64,000 nucleotides of DNA. It comes from JAXMDT01 sp046348685 (lineage in GTDB: Bacteria > Pseudomonadota > Alphaproteobacteria > Rickettsiales > UBA998). Position numbers and translations under genes: made by a program. Positions 38,842-48,007 of the stretch are shown here, piece by piece; within the stretch, counting starts at the first letter, position 1, and every line of letters begins with the position of its first letter. The notes under the pieces were generated by a model that was not told where the DNA came from, ran no database searches, and was given only the letters and a program-made list of their open reading frames with translations. The stretch covers positions 62,001 through 126,000 of the forward strand of contig JAXMDT010000003.1 in the NCBI GenBank assembly GCA_046348685.1. Direction: 5' to 3'.

Positions 38842-40422
38842 ATGCCATTCAATCCGCGCTCGGCATTCAAGCCGCTAATTTATCCGGCGTTTCGCAGTCT
38901 CTGGATTGCTACCTTAATCTCGACCATTGGCACCTGGATGCAGAGCGTAAGCGCGGCCTGGGTGATGACCGGTCTGACAACCAGCACGATCATGGTGGCG
39001 CTTCTTCAGTCTGCATCATCATTGCCGACAGTATTCTTCTCAATCCCAGGTGGGGCTATCGCAGACATTGTCGATCGGCGCAAGCTGATGATCGGTATCC
39101 AGTTATTTATGGCAATCATGGGCATGCTGATGACGGGATGTTACTTTGCCGGATTGCTGACGCCGTGGCTCTTGCTCTTCTTCACATTTTCCATCGGTAT
39201 TGGGACGGCGCTCTATTCACCCGCCTGGTTTGCAACGACACCCGCTCTTGTGCCGCCGGAAGATTTATCCGAAGCAATCACTTTAAACGGAATCGCTGTA
39301 AATGCTTCCCGTGCGATCGGCCCGGCAATCGCGGGGGTGATTATATCCATTTACAGCCCAGGACTCGCTTTTGCGCTCAATACAGTTTCTTTCCTTGCGC
39401 TGGCGCTGGCTTTGCTGCGCTGGAAATATATACAGCCTAAAGGCACGCTGCCAGGTGAACGCTTTATCGGCGGCATGAAGGCCGGACTACGCTATGTGAG
39501 GCAATCACCGCACATGCATAAGATTTTCCTGCACGCTGCGGGATTTTTTCTTTCTGCCAGCGCATTATGGGCATTAATGCCTTTAGTGGCGCGTCATGAA
39601 CTGCATCTTACCGCAACCGGGTACGGGGTGCTATTGACATCCATGGGGCTGGGCGCCGTATTCGGGGCGTTTTTCCTGCCGATGGTCCGCAGCTCGATTT
39701 CACGCAATATGATGGTGCTGGTTGCATCGCTCGGTTATGCCTCAAGCCTGCTGGTCCTGGGTAATGTTCCATCGATAGTGTTTGCTAACCTGGCCATGTT
39801 GATTGCAGGCATATCGTGGATTTCCGCTGTGTCCTCGCTGCACGTAACCGCGCAAACGTCAACTGCTTCATGGGTGAGGGCCCGGGCGCTGGCAGTTTAC
39901 CTGACTATCTTATTCGGCGGAATGGGGTTTGGCAGCATCATCTGGGGAAATATCGCAGAATGGACTGGCGTGCCCAATGCGTTGCTGATCGCAGGCATCA
40001 CGTTACTTCTGGTTTCGCTTAGCCTTTACCGTATACCGCTTCCCAAAATCGATAATTCTGATTTTGAACCGTCACCGCATTGGGGTGAAGTAACGCTGGG
40101 CTATGGCACCGAATATGATGAAAAGCCGGTGATGGTGCAGGTGGAATATATTGTCTCTGAAGAGGATGAGACAGCATTTCTTGCTGCGATCCAGAATTTA
40201 GAAAGCCTACGCCGCCGCGATGGAGCTATTTTCTGGGGTGTCTATCACGGCGTGGAGGAAAAACATACCTTCACCGAATATTTTTTAGTGGAATCCTGGC
40301 TGGAGCATCTGCGTCAGCATGAAAGAGTGACGAAAGGTGATAAGCGTCAGTATGATAAAGTACGCGCTTTTCATAAAGGGGAAAAAGCGCCGCGTGTTAC
40401 ACATTGGCTAGCAAGAGCGTAA
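38842..40422 (+). CDS. MFS transporter (DUF894/EntS-like) with C-terminal antibiotic-monooxygenase-like domain
   Basis: Residues 1-405 form a 12-helix MFS protein (AFRSLWIATLISTIGTWMQSVSAAWVM; the loop ADIVDRRKLMIG between helices 2 and 3). This MFS_3/DUF894 subfamily is close to the enterobactin exporter EntS. Residues about 425-526 are soluble and resemble the ABM ferredoxin-like dimer fold (VQVEYIVSEEDETAFLAAI, RRRDGAIFWGVYHG, EYFLVESWLEHLRQHERVT). The combination is known in this subfamily; the C-terminal domain may sense or bind the substrate. The substrate is unknown. Confidence 0.85.
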   Translation: MPFNPRSAFKPLIYPAFRSLWIATLISTIGTWMQSVSAAWVMTGLTTSTIMVALLQSASSLPTVFFSIPGGAIADIVDRRKLMIGIQLFMAIMGMLMTGCYFAGLLTPWLLLFFTFSIGIGTALYSPAWFATTPALVPPEDLSEAITLNGIAVNASRAIGPAIAGVIISIYSPGLAFALNTVSFLALALALLRWKYIQPKGTLPGERFIGGMKAGLRYVRQSPHMHKIFLHAAGFFLSASALWALMPLVARHELHLTATGYGVLLTSMGLGAVFGAFFLPMVRSSISRNMMVLVASLGYASSLLVLGNVPSIVFANLAMLIAGISWISAVSSLHVTAQTSTASWVRARALAVYLTILFGGMGFGSIIWGNIAEWTGVPNALLIAGITLLLVSLSLYRIPLPKIDNSDFEPSPHWGEVTLGYGTEYDEKPVMVQVEYIVSEEDETAFLAAIQNLESLRRRDGAIFWGVYHGVEEKHTFTEYFLVESWLEHLRQHERVTKGDKRQYDKVRAFHKGEKAPRVTHWLARA

Positions 40423-40447
40423 TAGTTAACAAAGCTTAACTTATAAG

Positions 40448-41557
40448 GTGACAAGCTGGTTTTTTTTGCGTATGAAAGCGCGCATGGTCAACCCCGATTT
40501 CAGATACAAACCCTTCGGTATACTGCGCTTCGTTCTGGCATTGATGGTGCTTGCCCAGCATTTCGCCGCAGATATCTCCCCACATGCTATTCATAATGCG
40601 CTTTATCCCTGGGCAGTCGGTAATGTCGCGCTGCTCGGCTTCTTTATTCTTTCCGGCTTCATCATTTCTGAAGCTTATCATTTCAACTACAATGTGCGGC
40701 CTGTTGCTTACATCAAAAACCGCTTTCTGCGGATTGTTCCCGGTTATTGGGCAGCACTTACTCTTTCACTGATGGTGCACTGGTTCCTGCTGCAGAAGCT
40801 TGGACAGCTGTGGAGCCTCGATAAATTATCCATCACAACAATCCACTTCGGTTTCAATAATCTCTGGCAGAATTTTCTTTCAATCATTCCACCGGTGAAA
40901 GTGAACGTAACCGAAGATGAATATCCGTTTATCCCCTATGCGTGGGCGCTACAGACGGAAATGATGTTTTACATCACGGTATTTTTTGTCGGCCTTTTGT
41001 ACCCAACGGCCAAAAAAATTATCAACATGCCGCAGGGCTATTACATGTCGTTGGCAGCGTTTGCCGGTATCGCAGCTGCATCGCTTGTACAGCTGGGGTA
41101 TTTGCCGAAGCAACTGGCTTACGGTTCTTATTTCGCTTTTGGCGGATCGCTGTTTTTTGTCATTCAGGGGTACCGCAAAGCGTGGATCGTATTGATTCCG
41201 GCGCTGGCACAGATGCTCTGGCACTTTTCGACCTATGAAGCGGATGCATTCCAAGTGATTCCGGCCAATCGTCCGGGACAATTTCTGCTGCTCGGATTGA
41301 TTCTGCTCGCCGTCTGGATTCTGGCGACGATCAAAGTCGAAAATGTGAAGGTCGATAAATGGTTTGGCGATTTATCTTATCCGCTCTACCTCAATCATTA
41401 CGTTATCGCCGTTGTCATTCTCAACGTGGCAACGGGCTTTTCCATTGTGTGGCTTGTCGGTGGCCTAATTGCGAGCCTTGCATTGACATGGGTCATGTAT
41501 GTGCTAATCGAGCGGCCATTGCTATCGCTGCGTAAAAAAGTCAGAGAGAAAAAGTAA
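40448..41557 (+). CDS. Acyltransferase 3 family membrane protein (OafA/YrhL type)
   Basis: A 369-residue integral membrane acyltransferase with about ten helices: RFVLALMVLAQHFAAD contains the catalytic histidine, SGFIISEAY and KNRFLRIVPGYWAAL are further family motifs, and it closes with YVLIERPLLSL. Such enzymes O-acetylate or acylate cell-surface or secreted sugars. It is close to, but separate from, the EPS locus and could acylate its product. The start is uncertain: GTG at 40448 has TAAGG nearby, while ATGs at 40472 and 40484 are alternatives that leave the family domain whole. Confidence 0.88.
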   Translation: MTSWFFLRMKARMVNPDFRYKPFGILRFVLALMVLAQHFAADISPHAIHNALYPWAVGNVALLGFFILSGFIISEAYHFNYNVRPVAYIKNRFLRIVPGYWAALTLSLMVHWFLLQKLGQLWSLDKLSITTIHFGFNNLWQNFLSIIPPVKVNVTEDEYPFIPYAWALQTEMMFYITVFFVGLLYPTAKKIINMPQGYYMSLAAFAGIAAASLVQLGYLPKQLAYGSYFAFGGSLFFVIQGYRKAWIVLIPALAQMLWHFSTYEADAFQVIPANRPGQFLLLGLILLAVWILATIKVENVKVDKWFGDLSYPLYLNHYVIAVVILNVATGFSIVWLVGGLIASLALTWVMYVLIERPLLSLRKKVREKK

Positions 41558-41944
41558 TTATTTTTTCTCGACGAATTTCTGCCGCATCTTCTGAATCTGC
41601 GAGCCATTTTTTTCCGCCCAGCTTGAGAGTGCTTCGATCGGTTCGCAGAGCGACTTACCCATATCGGTGAGAGTATATTCCACCCGCAGCGGCATTTCGT
41701 TGAAGACAACGCGGGTAACGATTCCGGATTTTTCAAACTCGCGCAGGTGTTTGGTCAGCTCGCGCTGGGTAATAGTGCCGAGTGCTTTTTTAAGTTGCGT
41801 AAAACGCTGTGTATTGTTTTCAGCCCGCAGCAAAATTTCCAGAATCTGAATCGACCATTTATTGGCAATCAAACTGAGTGTTGTAAAAACAGGGCAGTCT
41901 TCCCCATTCGGTTTCTTTACCGTTAAAGCACCTGATTTTCTCAT
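41558..41944 (-). CDS. HxlR-family transcriptional regulator
   Basis: A small winged-helix regulator. CPVFTTLSLIANKWSIQILEIL is the HxlR signature with its conserved Cys (the redox- or electrophile-sensing residue in HypR and YodB), followed by ITQRELTKHLREFEKSGIVTR (recognition helix) and YTLTDMGKSL (wing). The ATG at 41944 has AGGA upstream and is preferred to the longer frame. It is divergent from the pirin genes and by family custom would control them and itself through the 93-base gap. Confidence 0.9.
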   Translation of the reverse strand: MRKSGALTVKKPNGEDCPVFTTLSLIANKWSIQILEILLRAENNTQRFTQLKKALGTITQRELTKHLREFEKSGIVTRVVFNEMPLRVEYTLTDMGKSLCEPIEALSSWAEKNGSQIQKMRQKFVEKK

Positions 41945-41954
41945 AAGTATCCTA

Positions 41955-42000
41955 ATATATACCACATATACTATTGCTGCCTACTATACAAAATATACCA
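41955..42000. promoter_or_regulatory. Candidate HxlR operator / divergent promoter region
   Basis: The gap between the HxlR gene and the first pirin holds two copies of ATATACCA (41957-41964 and 41993-42000) flanking related TATACTAT/ACTATAC half-sites (about 41966-41989). Repeated TATAC elements in a divergent promoter suit a dimeric winged-helix repressor. The match to a known HxlR site was not tested. Confidence 0.35.
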
Positions 42001-42037
42001 AAGGCCTATATAAGAGTCTATAACAAAGGAGATCATT

Positions 42038-42754
42038 ATGATTCATCTTCGCAAATCAGACGACCGCGGCCAGGCAAAAATCGGCTGGCTCGATAGTAAA
42101 CACACGTTCAGTTTCGGTAATTATTACGATCCGGAAAATATGGGGTTCGGCGCATTGCGTGTTATTAATGAGGATATCGTCGATGCCGCAGCGGGCTTTC
42201 CAACCCATCCGCACCGCGACATGGAAATTATAACCTACGTAATGAACGGCGCGCTGGAGCATAAGGATTCGCTCGGCACCGGCTCACGGATCGTTCCGGG
42301 AGATGTGCAGCGTATGTCGGCGGGTACGGGTATTTTCCATAGCGAATTTAACCCGATGCTCGATGAGCCGGCGCATTTGCTGCAAATCTGGATTATTCCA
42401 AACAAGGATGGACTCAATCCCAGCTATGAACAGAAAAATTTTAGCGAAAAGCGTAAACCCGGCACTTTAACGCTATTGGTTTCTCCTGATGGCCGCGATG
42501 GTAGCCTGACCATGCACCAAGACGCCTTTCTCTATGTGCTCGATTTGAATAAGGATCAAGCACAAGATGTAAAGCTTGATGAAGGGCGTATGGCCTGGGT
42601 GCAGGTGGCCAAGGGCAGCGCCAGCCTCAATGGACAAGCGCTGGAGCAGGGCGATGGTGCGGCTGTTACAAAAGAAAAGCTGCTATCTTTCACGGCGGGC
42701 GAGACGTCAGAGATATTGATCTTTGATCTAGCCAGCCGGGTTGCTTTTCACTAA
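42038..42754 (+). CDS. Pirin-family bicupin (YhhW-like, possible quercetinase)
   Basis: A 238-residue two-cupin protein. The N-terminal cupin has the iron ligands in THPHRDMEIITYVMNGALEHKDSLG and ends with RMSAGTGIFHSEFNP, the YhhW pattern. E. coli YhhW has quercetin 2,3-dioxygenase activity in vitro; a physiological substrate is not known. A strong AGGAG ribosome-binding site precedes the ATG. It is the first gene of the run controlled from the HxlR gap and is followed after 11 bases by a second, different pirin. Confidence 0.9.
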   Translation: MIHLRKSDDRGQAKIGWLDSKHTFSFGNYYDPENMGFGALRVINEDIVDAAAGFPTHPHRDMEIITYVMNGALEHKDSLGTGSRIVPGDVQRMSAGTGIFHSEFNPMLDEPAHLLQIWIIPNKDGLNPSYEQKNFSEKRKPGTLTLLVSPDGRDGSLTMHQDAFLYVLDLNKDQAQDVKLDEGRMAWVQVAKGSASLNGQALEQGDGAAVTKEKLLSFTAGETSEILIFDLASRVAFH

Positions 42755-42765
42755 GGCTATACATC

Positions 42766-43659
42766 ATGGCCATCATTGAGCAGATTATTGAACCGCGTGA
42801 ACGTGACCTGGGAGGGTTTACGGTCGCGCGGATTCTGCCCTACGTTAAACGGCGTATGGTAGGCCCTTTTATCTTTCTCGATCATATGGGACCGGCTTCG
42901 TTCGAGGTTGGCCATGGTATCGATGTCCGACCGCACCCGCATATCGGCCTTGCAACCGTCACATACCTGTTTAAAGGAAACATTCTTCACAGGGATACGC
43001 TTGGTTCGGTGCAGGAAATCCAGCCGGGTGCAGTCAACTGGATGACGGCGGGCAGGGGAATTGCGCATTCCGAACGCACCAGTCAGCAAGAGCGCACGCA
43101 TGCACACCGGGTGGAAGGCTTGCAAAGCTGGGTGGCGCTGCCAAAGGAATATGAAGAAACCGCGCCGGAATTTTTCCATCATACGGCAGCATCCCTACCA
43201 GAAATTATGCTAAAAGGCGTTAAATTGCGGCTCATTGCAGGCAGTGCCTACGGTGAAACCGCGCCGGTAAAGATTTACAGCCCGCTTTTTTATGCCGAAG
43301 CTTTTATTGAAGCAGGTTCAACACTTGCACTTCCTGACAACTACACTGAGCGTGCCGTCTACGTCGTGCAGGGAGAGGTGAAGATCGGCGATACTGTCAT
43401 TGCACCGCGCACGATGCCGGTTCTCTTGCCAGGTGGCTCAGTGAGAATCGAAGCCCGAACGCCGGCGCATGTTATGTTGCTTGGTGGAGATACATTCCCG
43501 GAGAAAAGATTTATTTGGTGGAATTTTGTTTCCTCTTCCGAAGAGCGCATTGAACACGCGAAAGAAGATTGGAAAAAAGGCGTATTCGGCACGATACAGG
43601 GAGATGATAAAGAGTTTATCCCGCTGCCTGAAGAAGAACCTAAACCGACTATTATGTGA
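42766..43659 (+). CDS. Pirin-family protein (second paralogue)
   Basis: A 297-residue bicupin of the larger pirin type. The metal-binding motif is RPHPHIGLATVTYLFKGNILHRDTLG followed by WMTAGRGIAHSER; the second cupin carries PGGSVRIEARTPAHVMLLGG and the common closing FIWWNFVSSSEERIEHAKEDW. Pirins of this group act as iron enzymes or transcription cofactors. It is only distantly similar to the first pirin and is unlikely to be a recent duplicate. The next gene starts seven bases after its stop. Confidence 0.92.
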   Translation: MAIIEQIIEPRERDLGGFTVARILPYVKRRMVGPFIFLDHMGPASFEVGHGIDVRPHPHIGLATVTYLFKGNILHRDTLGSVQEIQPGAVNWMTAGRGIAHSERTSQQERTHAHRVEGLQSWVALPKEYEETAPEFFHHTAASLPEIMLKGVKLRLIAGSAYGETAPVKIYSPLFYAEAFIEAGSTLALPDNYTERAVYVVQGEVKIGDTVIAPRTMPVLLPGGSVRIEARTPAHVMLLGGDTFPEKRFIWWNFVSSSEERIEHAKEDWKKGVFGTIQGDDKEFIPLPEEEPKPTIM

Positions 43660-43665
43660 GGTGTT

Positions 43666-44211
43666 ATGAAAATTCTTTTTTTTGCCGGTTCGCTCCGGAC
43701 TGGATCTTTAAACAAAAAGTTTGCCCTTGAAGCAAAGCGCCTTGTGGATGCAAAGAGCGGTTATGAAACAGAATTTCTTGATCTTAAGGATTATCCGATG
43801 CCCGTGTATGACCAAGATATTCAAGATAAAGGATTTCCGGAAGCTGTAATTAAACTCGGTGAAAAAATAGCGGGTATTGATGCCCTGGTTGTTTCGACAC
43901 CTGAATACAACGGCTCCATTCCATCCGTACTTAAAAACGTCATTGATTGGTTATCACGTGAAAAACGCGTATCTATCGGCGATAAGCCGCTTCTACTCAT
44001 CAGTGCATCAATGGGTGCGCTAGGCGGTGTGCGTGGGCTATGGCAGACGCGTGTACCGTTTGAAGCATGCGGCGTGCATGTGTTTCCAACTATGATGGGG
44101 CTACCAGCGGCGCATAATGCTTTTGATGAAAAAGGCGAGTTGAAAGAAGAAAAATTAAAGCAACAATTACAGAAACTACTTGATCACTTCCTAAAACATA
44201 TTGCTAAATAA
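43666..44211 (+). CDS. NADPH-dependent FMN reductase (chromate/quinone reductase-like flavoprotein)
   Basis: A flavodoxin-fold protein of 181 residues: FAGSLRTGSLNKKFA (phosphate-binding loop), TPEYNGSIPSVLKNVIDWLSR and SASMGALGGVRG are the NADPH_dep_FMN_red signatures seen in ChrR/YieF and azoreductase relatives. They reduce quinones and other electrophiles by two electrons. Together with the HxlR regulator and the pirins it suggests a response to quinone-like or electrophilic compounds. The 3' end overlaps the start codon region of the next gene. Confidence 0.92.
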   Translation: MKILFFAGSLRTGSLNKKFALEAKRLVDAKSGYETEFLDLKDYPMPVYDQDIQDKGFPEAVIKLGEKIAGIDALVVSTPEYNGSIPSVLKNVIDWLSREKRVSIGDKPLLLISASMGALGGVRGLWQTRVPFEACGVHVFPTMMGLPAAHNAFDEKGELKEEKLKQQLQKLLDHFLKHIAK

Positions 44212-45007
44212 AGCAGTGGAAACATCGCTTGCACGGCGCGTTTGGGCGCTTATTAAGCCTTACTGGAAATCGGAGGAGCGTTGGCGCGCCGGCGGATTGC
44301 TCGGCATCATTATCGCCCTGAACCTGGGCGAAGTCTATATCGTTGTGCTGCTGAATAAATGGAACAACGATTTTTATAACGCGTTGCAGGCAGTCGATAA
44401 AAAAGCTTTTTTCTCAGCCCTTGGCACGTTTTCCTATCTTGCATTTTCATTCATCATCGTTGCCGTATATAAAATCTATTTGAACCAGATGCTGCGCATC
44501 AAATGGCGCCGCTGGATGACGTCGCATTATCTTTCCGATTGGCTGAAGCAACAAAATTATTACCGTATGCAATTGCTGGGTAATCCTGCCGACAATCCTG
44601 ATCAACGTATCAGCGAAGATATTGAGCAGTTTTTATTGCTGACAATCACGCTGTCGCTAGGACTTATGAGCGCAGTAGTCACGCTGATTTCTTTCCTTGC
44701 AATTTTGTGGGGCCTTTCCGGATCGCTCGCCATTCCAATTGGTGAAACTACCATCAACGTGCCCGGTTATATGGTCTGGGTAGCGATTGTGTACGCTATT
44801 GTAGGGACGTGGCTGACCGTGCTGATTGGCCGTCCGTTGGTGAAGCTTAATTTCAATCAACAGATGTTTGAAGCGGATTTCCGTTTCAGTCTGGTGCGCC
44901 TTCGCGAGAATACCGAAAGCATTGCGTTTTATCGCGTGAAGAACAGGAAAAAAAGCATTTCGCCGAGCGTTTTACCAACGTCGTTGATAATTTCTGGCAG
45001 ATTATGA
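44201..45007 (+). pseudogene. YddA/SbmA-BacA-type ABC transporter, membrane half (frameshifted near 44942)
   Basis: Five to six membrane helices with the ABC_membrane_2 pattern (YIVVLLNKWNNDFYNALQ, MLRIKWRRWMTSHYLSDWL and NPDQRISEDIEQF). After ENTESIAFYR the frame turns to VKNRKKSISPSVLP and stops. In the next frame it reads on correctly as EEQEKKHFAERFTNVVDNFWQ. One lost G in CGCGGTGAAG would explain this. The start is uncertain, TTG at 44201 or GTG at 44216, both with weak ribosome-binding sites. Whole, the protein would have about 567 residues, normal for a membrane-ATPase half transporter of this family. Confidence 0.8.
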
Positions 45008-45903
45008 AACGCCAGAAAACCCTGACGTGGTTCACGTCATTTTATGGGCAGATCGCTATCATATTTCCTTTTATCGTTGCCGCGCCGCGTTTCTTCGCCG
45101 GGCAGGTGCAACTTGGTGGTTTGATGCAGACCGCATCCGCCTTCGGACAGGTTCAGGGCGCGCTTTCCTATATCATCGATTCCTATACTAGCATTGCAAC
45201 CTGGAGAGCCGTTGTAGACCGTTTAAACGGATTTAACTTAAGTCTGCAGCTGGCAGAAAAAGCAGCGCCCGAGCTGCAAGGATTTGTGCCAGTGCATACA
45301 GACGAGGCAGTAGTGAAAGCGGACCAGTTAACGATACGCCTTCCTGACGGCAAAATTTTATTAGAAGATATATCATTGTCGGTTGGGGAAGGTGAGTCGC
45401 TGCTGATTACCGGCCCGTCGGGTAGTGGAAAAAGTACGCTGCTGCGAACCTTGGCAGGACTATGGCCCTTTGCGCAGGGCTCGCTGAGCCTACCAAAAGA
45501 AGGGCGTATGTTATTTGTGCCTCAGAAGCCATATCTCCCGTTAGGAACTCTTCGTGAGGTACTGTGCTATCCATCCAGGGAACTGGCTGACGATACTGTG
45601 ATATACCCGGTGCTCAGGCAATGCAGGCTTGATCATCTGGAGGGGCGTTTAGAACAGATGGAGTCGTGGTCACACATATTTTCGCTAGGCGAACAACAAC
45701 GCATTGCATTTGCTCGTATCCTTCTGAATAAGCCGGACTTTCTTTTCCTGGACGAAGCGACTTCAGCATTGGATGAGCATCTTGAGGCACATCTCTACGG
45801 ATTATTAAAAACATTGCCTGAAATGAGCCTGATCAGCGTCGGCCACCGCAGCACAATCAAACAGTGGCATAATAAGGAAAAACCCCTTATCACAGCGCCA
45901 TGA
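44941..45903 (+). pseudogene. YddA/SbmA-BacA-type ABC transporter, ATPase half (continuation after frameshift)
   Basis: The frame resumes at EEQEKKHF, passes the last helices (ATG at 45004 is internal) and reaches a full ABC ATPase: Walker A GPSGSGKSTLL, a Q-loop in FVPQKPYLPLGTLREVLCYP, signature-like FSLGEQQRIAFARILL and Walker B FLFLDEATSALDE. The signature is LGEQQ, as usual for this subfamily. Family members import or export peptides, fatty acyl compounds or vitamin B12 analogues. The stop overlaps the next gene by ATGA, so it belongs to the same operon. Confidence 0.8.
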
Positions 45904-46841
45904 GCAAAACCATAAAACGCCTTGTCATCGTTGTCATCATATTGATAGCCTGTATTGCTTTCTGGGCTGTAAAAAGCAGAAGTGGCAATCAACCTAAAAT
46001 AGCGACGCCAAACGTACCGGTCGTTGAATTATCGGAGCCGCCGCAAGGCGTGGGGGCGCTTGGGCGCATAGAGCCGCGTTCACGCGTCATCGATCTCTCG
46101 CACGATGCAGGCCCAGAGGGAGCGCGGATCAGTGAACTTCTGGTGCAGGAAAGCCAGCCGGTCAAAAAAGGCGATGTAATTGCCGTTTTCAGCGATTACG
46201 AGCGTAAGAAGGCAAAGCTGGAATCGGCGCGTGCTAAAGTACCGATGCTGGAAGCACGCATCATTTCCGAACGCGCCAATGAAAAGTTTTCCAGGCAGGA
46301 TTATGAGCGTGCGCGCAAGCTTGTTAAAACCAGCGCTGTTTCCCGTTCGCGTTTTGATGAAATGGAGCGCAACTGGCGGCAGTCTCAGGCTGCCGTCGTA
46401 TCGCTGGGCGCCGAACTTGCAGCCGCTAAAGCCGATTTAATCCTTGCAGAAAAGGAATTGGAGCAAAGCACGCTGGTAAGCCCGATTGACGGCACGATCC
46501 TTAAAATCAAAGCCTGGCCAGGTGAGCGCGTGACCGATGCGGGTGTCGTCGAAATTGCCGATCTGTCGCAAATGGATGTCGTCGCGGAAATTTATGAGCG
46601 TGATATGCCTCGCGTCAAAATCGGACAAAAAGCGGAAATCAAAGTGCCGGGCATGGAGCAGCCATTTTATGGCATTGTGCGGCAGCTTGGTTATGTCGTG
46701 CGTAAGAATGACATGAACGATACGGATCCGCTGGCGGATCGTGATAACCGCGTAGTGGAAGTGCGGATTACGCTGGATCCCGGCAAAGAGGATATTTTGA
46801 AGCATTTGATCTACATGCAAGTGGATGTGAGGGTGCTGTGA
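45900..46841 (+). CDS. DevB-type HlyD-family membrane fusion protein
   Basis: A signal anchor (LVIVVIILIACIAFWAV) is followed by a barrel/lipoyl domain (GVGALGRIEPRSRVIDLS), a coiled-coil hairpin (about residues 95-185, with EKKAKLESARAKV-like heptads) and the return lipoyl segment SPIDGTILKIKAWPGERV. It would link the DevC/DevA transporter to an outer-membrane channel. Heterocyst DevBCA exports glycolipids in cyanobacteria, and similar sets occur in many Proteobacteria with unknown cargo. ATGA overlap with the preceding ABC gene; overlaps DevC by four bases. Confidence 0.88.
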   Translation: MSKTIKRLVIVVIILIACIAFWAVKSRSGNQPKIATPNVPVVELSEPPQGVGALGRIEPRSRVIDLSHDAGPEGARISELLVQESQPVKKGDVIAVFSDYERKKAKLESARAKVPMLEARIISERANEKFSRQDYERARKLVKTSAVSRSRFDEMERNWRQSQAAVVSLGAELAAAKADLILAEKELEQSTLVSPIDGTILKIKAWPGERVTDAGVVEIADLSQMDVVAEIYERDMPRVKIGQKAEIKVPGMEQPFYGIVRQLGYVVRKNDMNDTDPLADRDNRVVEVRITLDPGKEDILKHLIYMQVDVRVL

Positions 46842-48007
46842 GTCTGACGCAGCGTTTTTATTTCGCGCTGCGACTGGCCTGGCGGCAGCTGACATATGAG
46901 CGGGGAAAATTAATCGCTGCGTTGCTTGGTGTGATGTTTGCGTGCGTACTGGTGTTCATGCAGCTAGGCTTCAAGGACTCGCTTTACGAAAGCATATCTA
47001 CCGTAGTTAAACGGCTTTCCGGCGATATTTTCATTATGCACAAGCAGACGGAAGCGCTCTGGCGCACGGTGCCATTTGAGCGCAGCGAATTGCTCCGGGC
47101 CTTTGCCAGTCCTGCAGTCAAATCAGCGACGCCATTATATATTGGCCAGGCACAGTGGAAAAATCCTGCTACCCAGACCAAACGCACCTTGCTGGTGTGG
47201 GCGAGTGAACCGACAGAAATGCTTCTTCAAATTCCAGAGTTGACGTCTTATAACAAGCAGCTAACCCGTGAAAACACGGTGGCATTCGACGAGTTGTCAC
47301 GCCCCGAATTCGGGCCGGTGAAAGATTTAATGGCGAAAGGCCCGGTGATTACGGAAATCAATGATCGGAAGATGGAAGTAGTGACCACGTTCAAGCTAGG
47401 CGCTTCGTTCGCCGCCGATGGCAATCTGATCACCAGCGATCAAAATTTTTTCCGCATTTTCCCGAACCGGAATATGAATCAGGTGGATGTGGGCGTAATC
47501 CGTTTGAAGTCTGGTTCCGATATTCTTGGCGTGCAGAAGGAATTGAGGGCGCTGCTCAATGAAAACGTACATGTCTTCACGTTAAAGGAAATCGTCGCCT
47601 ATGAATTTGCTTATTGGCAGAACAACGCGCCAATCGGTTTTATTTTTGGCTTTGGCACAGTGATGGGGCTCGTCGTCGGGATGGTCATCGTTTATCAAAT
47701 CCTATTCACGGATATTACGAACCATCTCAATGAATTCGCAACGCTTAAAGCAATGGGCTATGCACATCGCTACCTGATTATGGTGGTCTTCGGCTCTTCA
47801 CTGATACTTGCTGTAATTGGTTTTGTTCCAGGATTTTTACTCTCGCTCGGACTTTACCGATTTGCTGAAACGGTAACATTTATCCCGATGCCGATGCCGC
47901 TAACAAAAGTATTAATGGTTTTCCTGATGATCCTTACCATGTGCGTCGTTGCAGGGTCGCTCGCCATGCGAAAAATGCGGCAGGCAAACCCGGCGGATAT
48001 GTTTTGA
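46838..48007 (+). CDS. DevC-type ABC transporter permease (MacB/FtsX-like)
   Basis: A 389-residue permease: N-terminal helix (AALLGVMFACVLVFMQLGF), a large periplasmic domain (about 45-265) and three C-terminal helices beginning IGFIFGFGTVMGLVVGMVIVYQIL, with the DevC motif LNEFATLKAMGYAHRYL. The layout is that of MacB-type mechanotransmission permeases, which do not move cargo through the membrane but drive export from the periplasm. The GTG start has GAGGG upstream and overlaps DevB; the stop overlaps the ATPase start (TGATG). Confidence 0.9.
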   Translation: MSLTQRFYFALRLAWRQLTYERGKLIAALLGVMFACVLVFMQLGFKDSLYESISTVVKRLSGDIFIMHKQTEALWRTVPFERSELLRAFASPAVKSATPLYIGQAQWKNPATQTKRTLLVWASEPTEMLLQIPELTSYNKQLTRENTVAFDELSRPEFGPVKDLMAKGPVITEINDRKMEVVTTFKLGASFAADGNLITSDQNFFRIFPNRNMNQVDVGVIRLKSGSDILGVQKELRALLNENVHVFTLKEIVAYEFAYWQNNAPIGFIFGFGTVMGLVVGMVIVYQILFTDITNHLNEFATLKAMGYAHRYLIMVVFGSSLILAVIGFVPGFLLSLGLYRFAETVTFIPMPMPLTKVLMVFLMILTMCVVAGSLAMRKMRQANPADMF

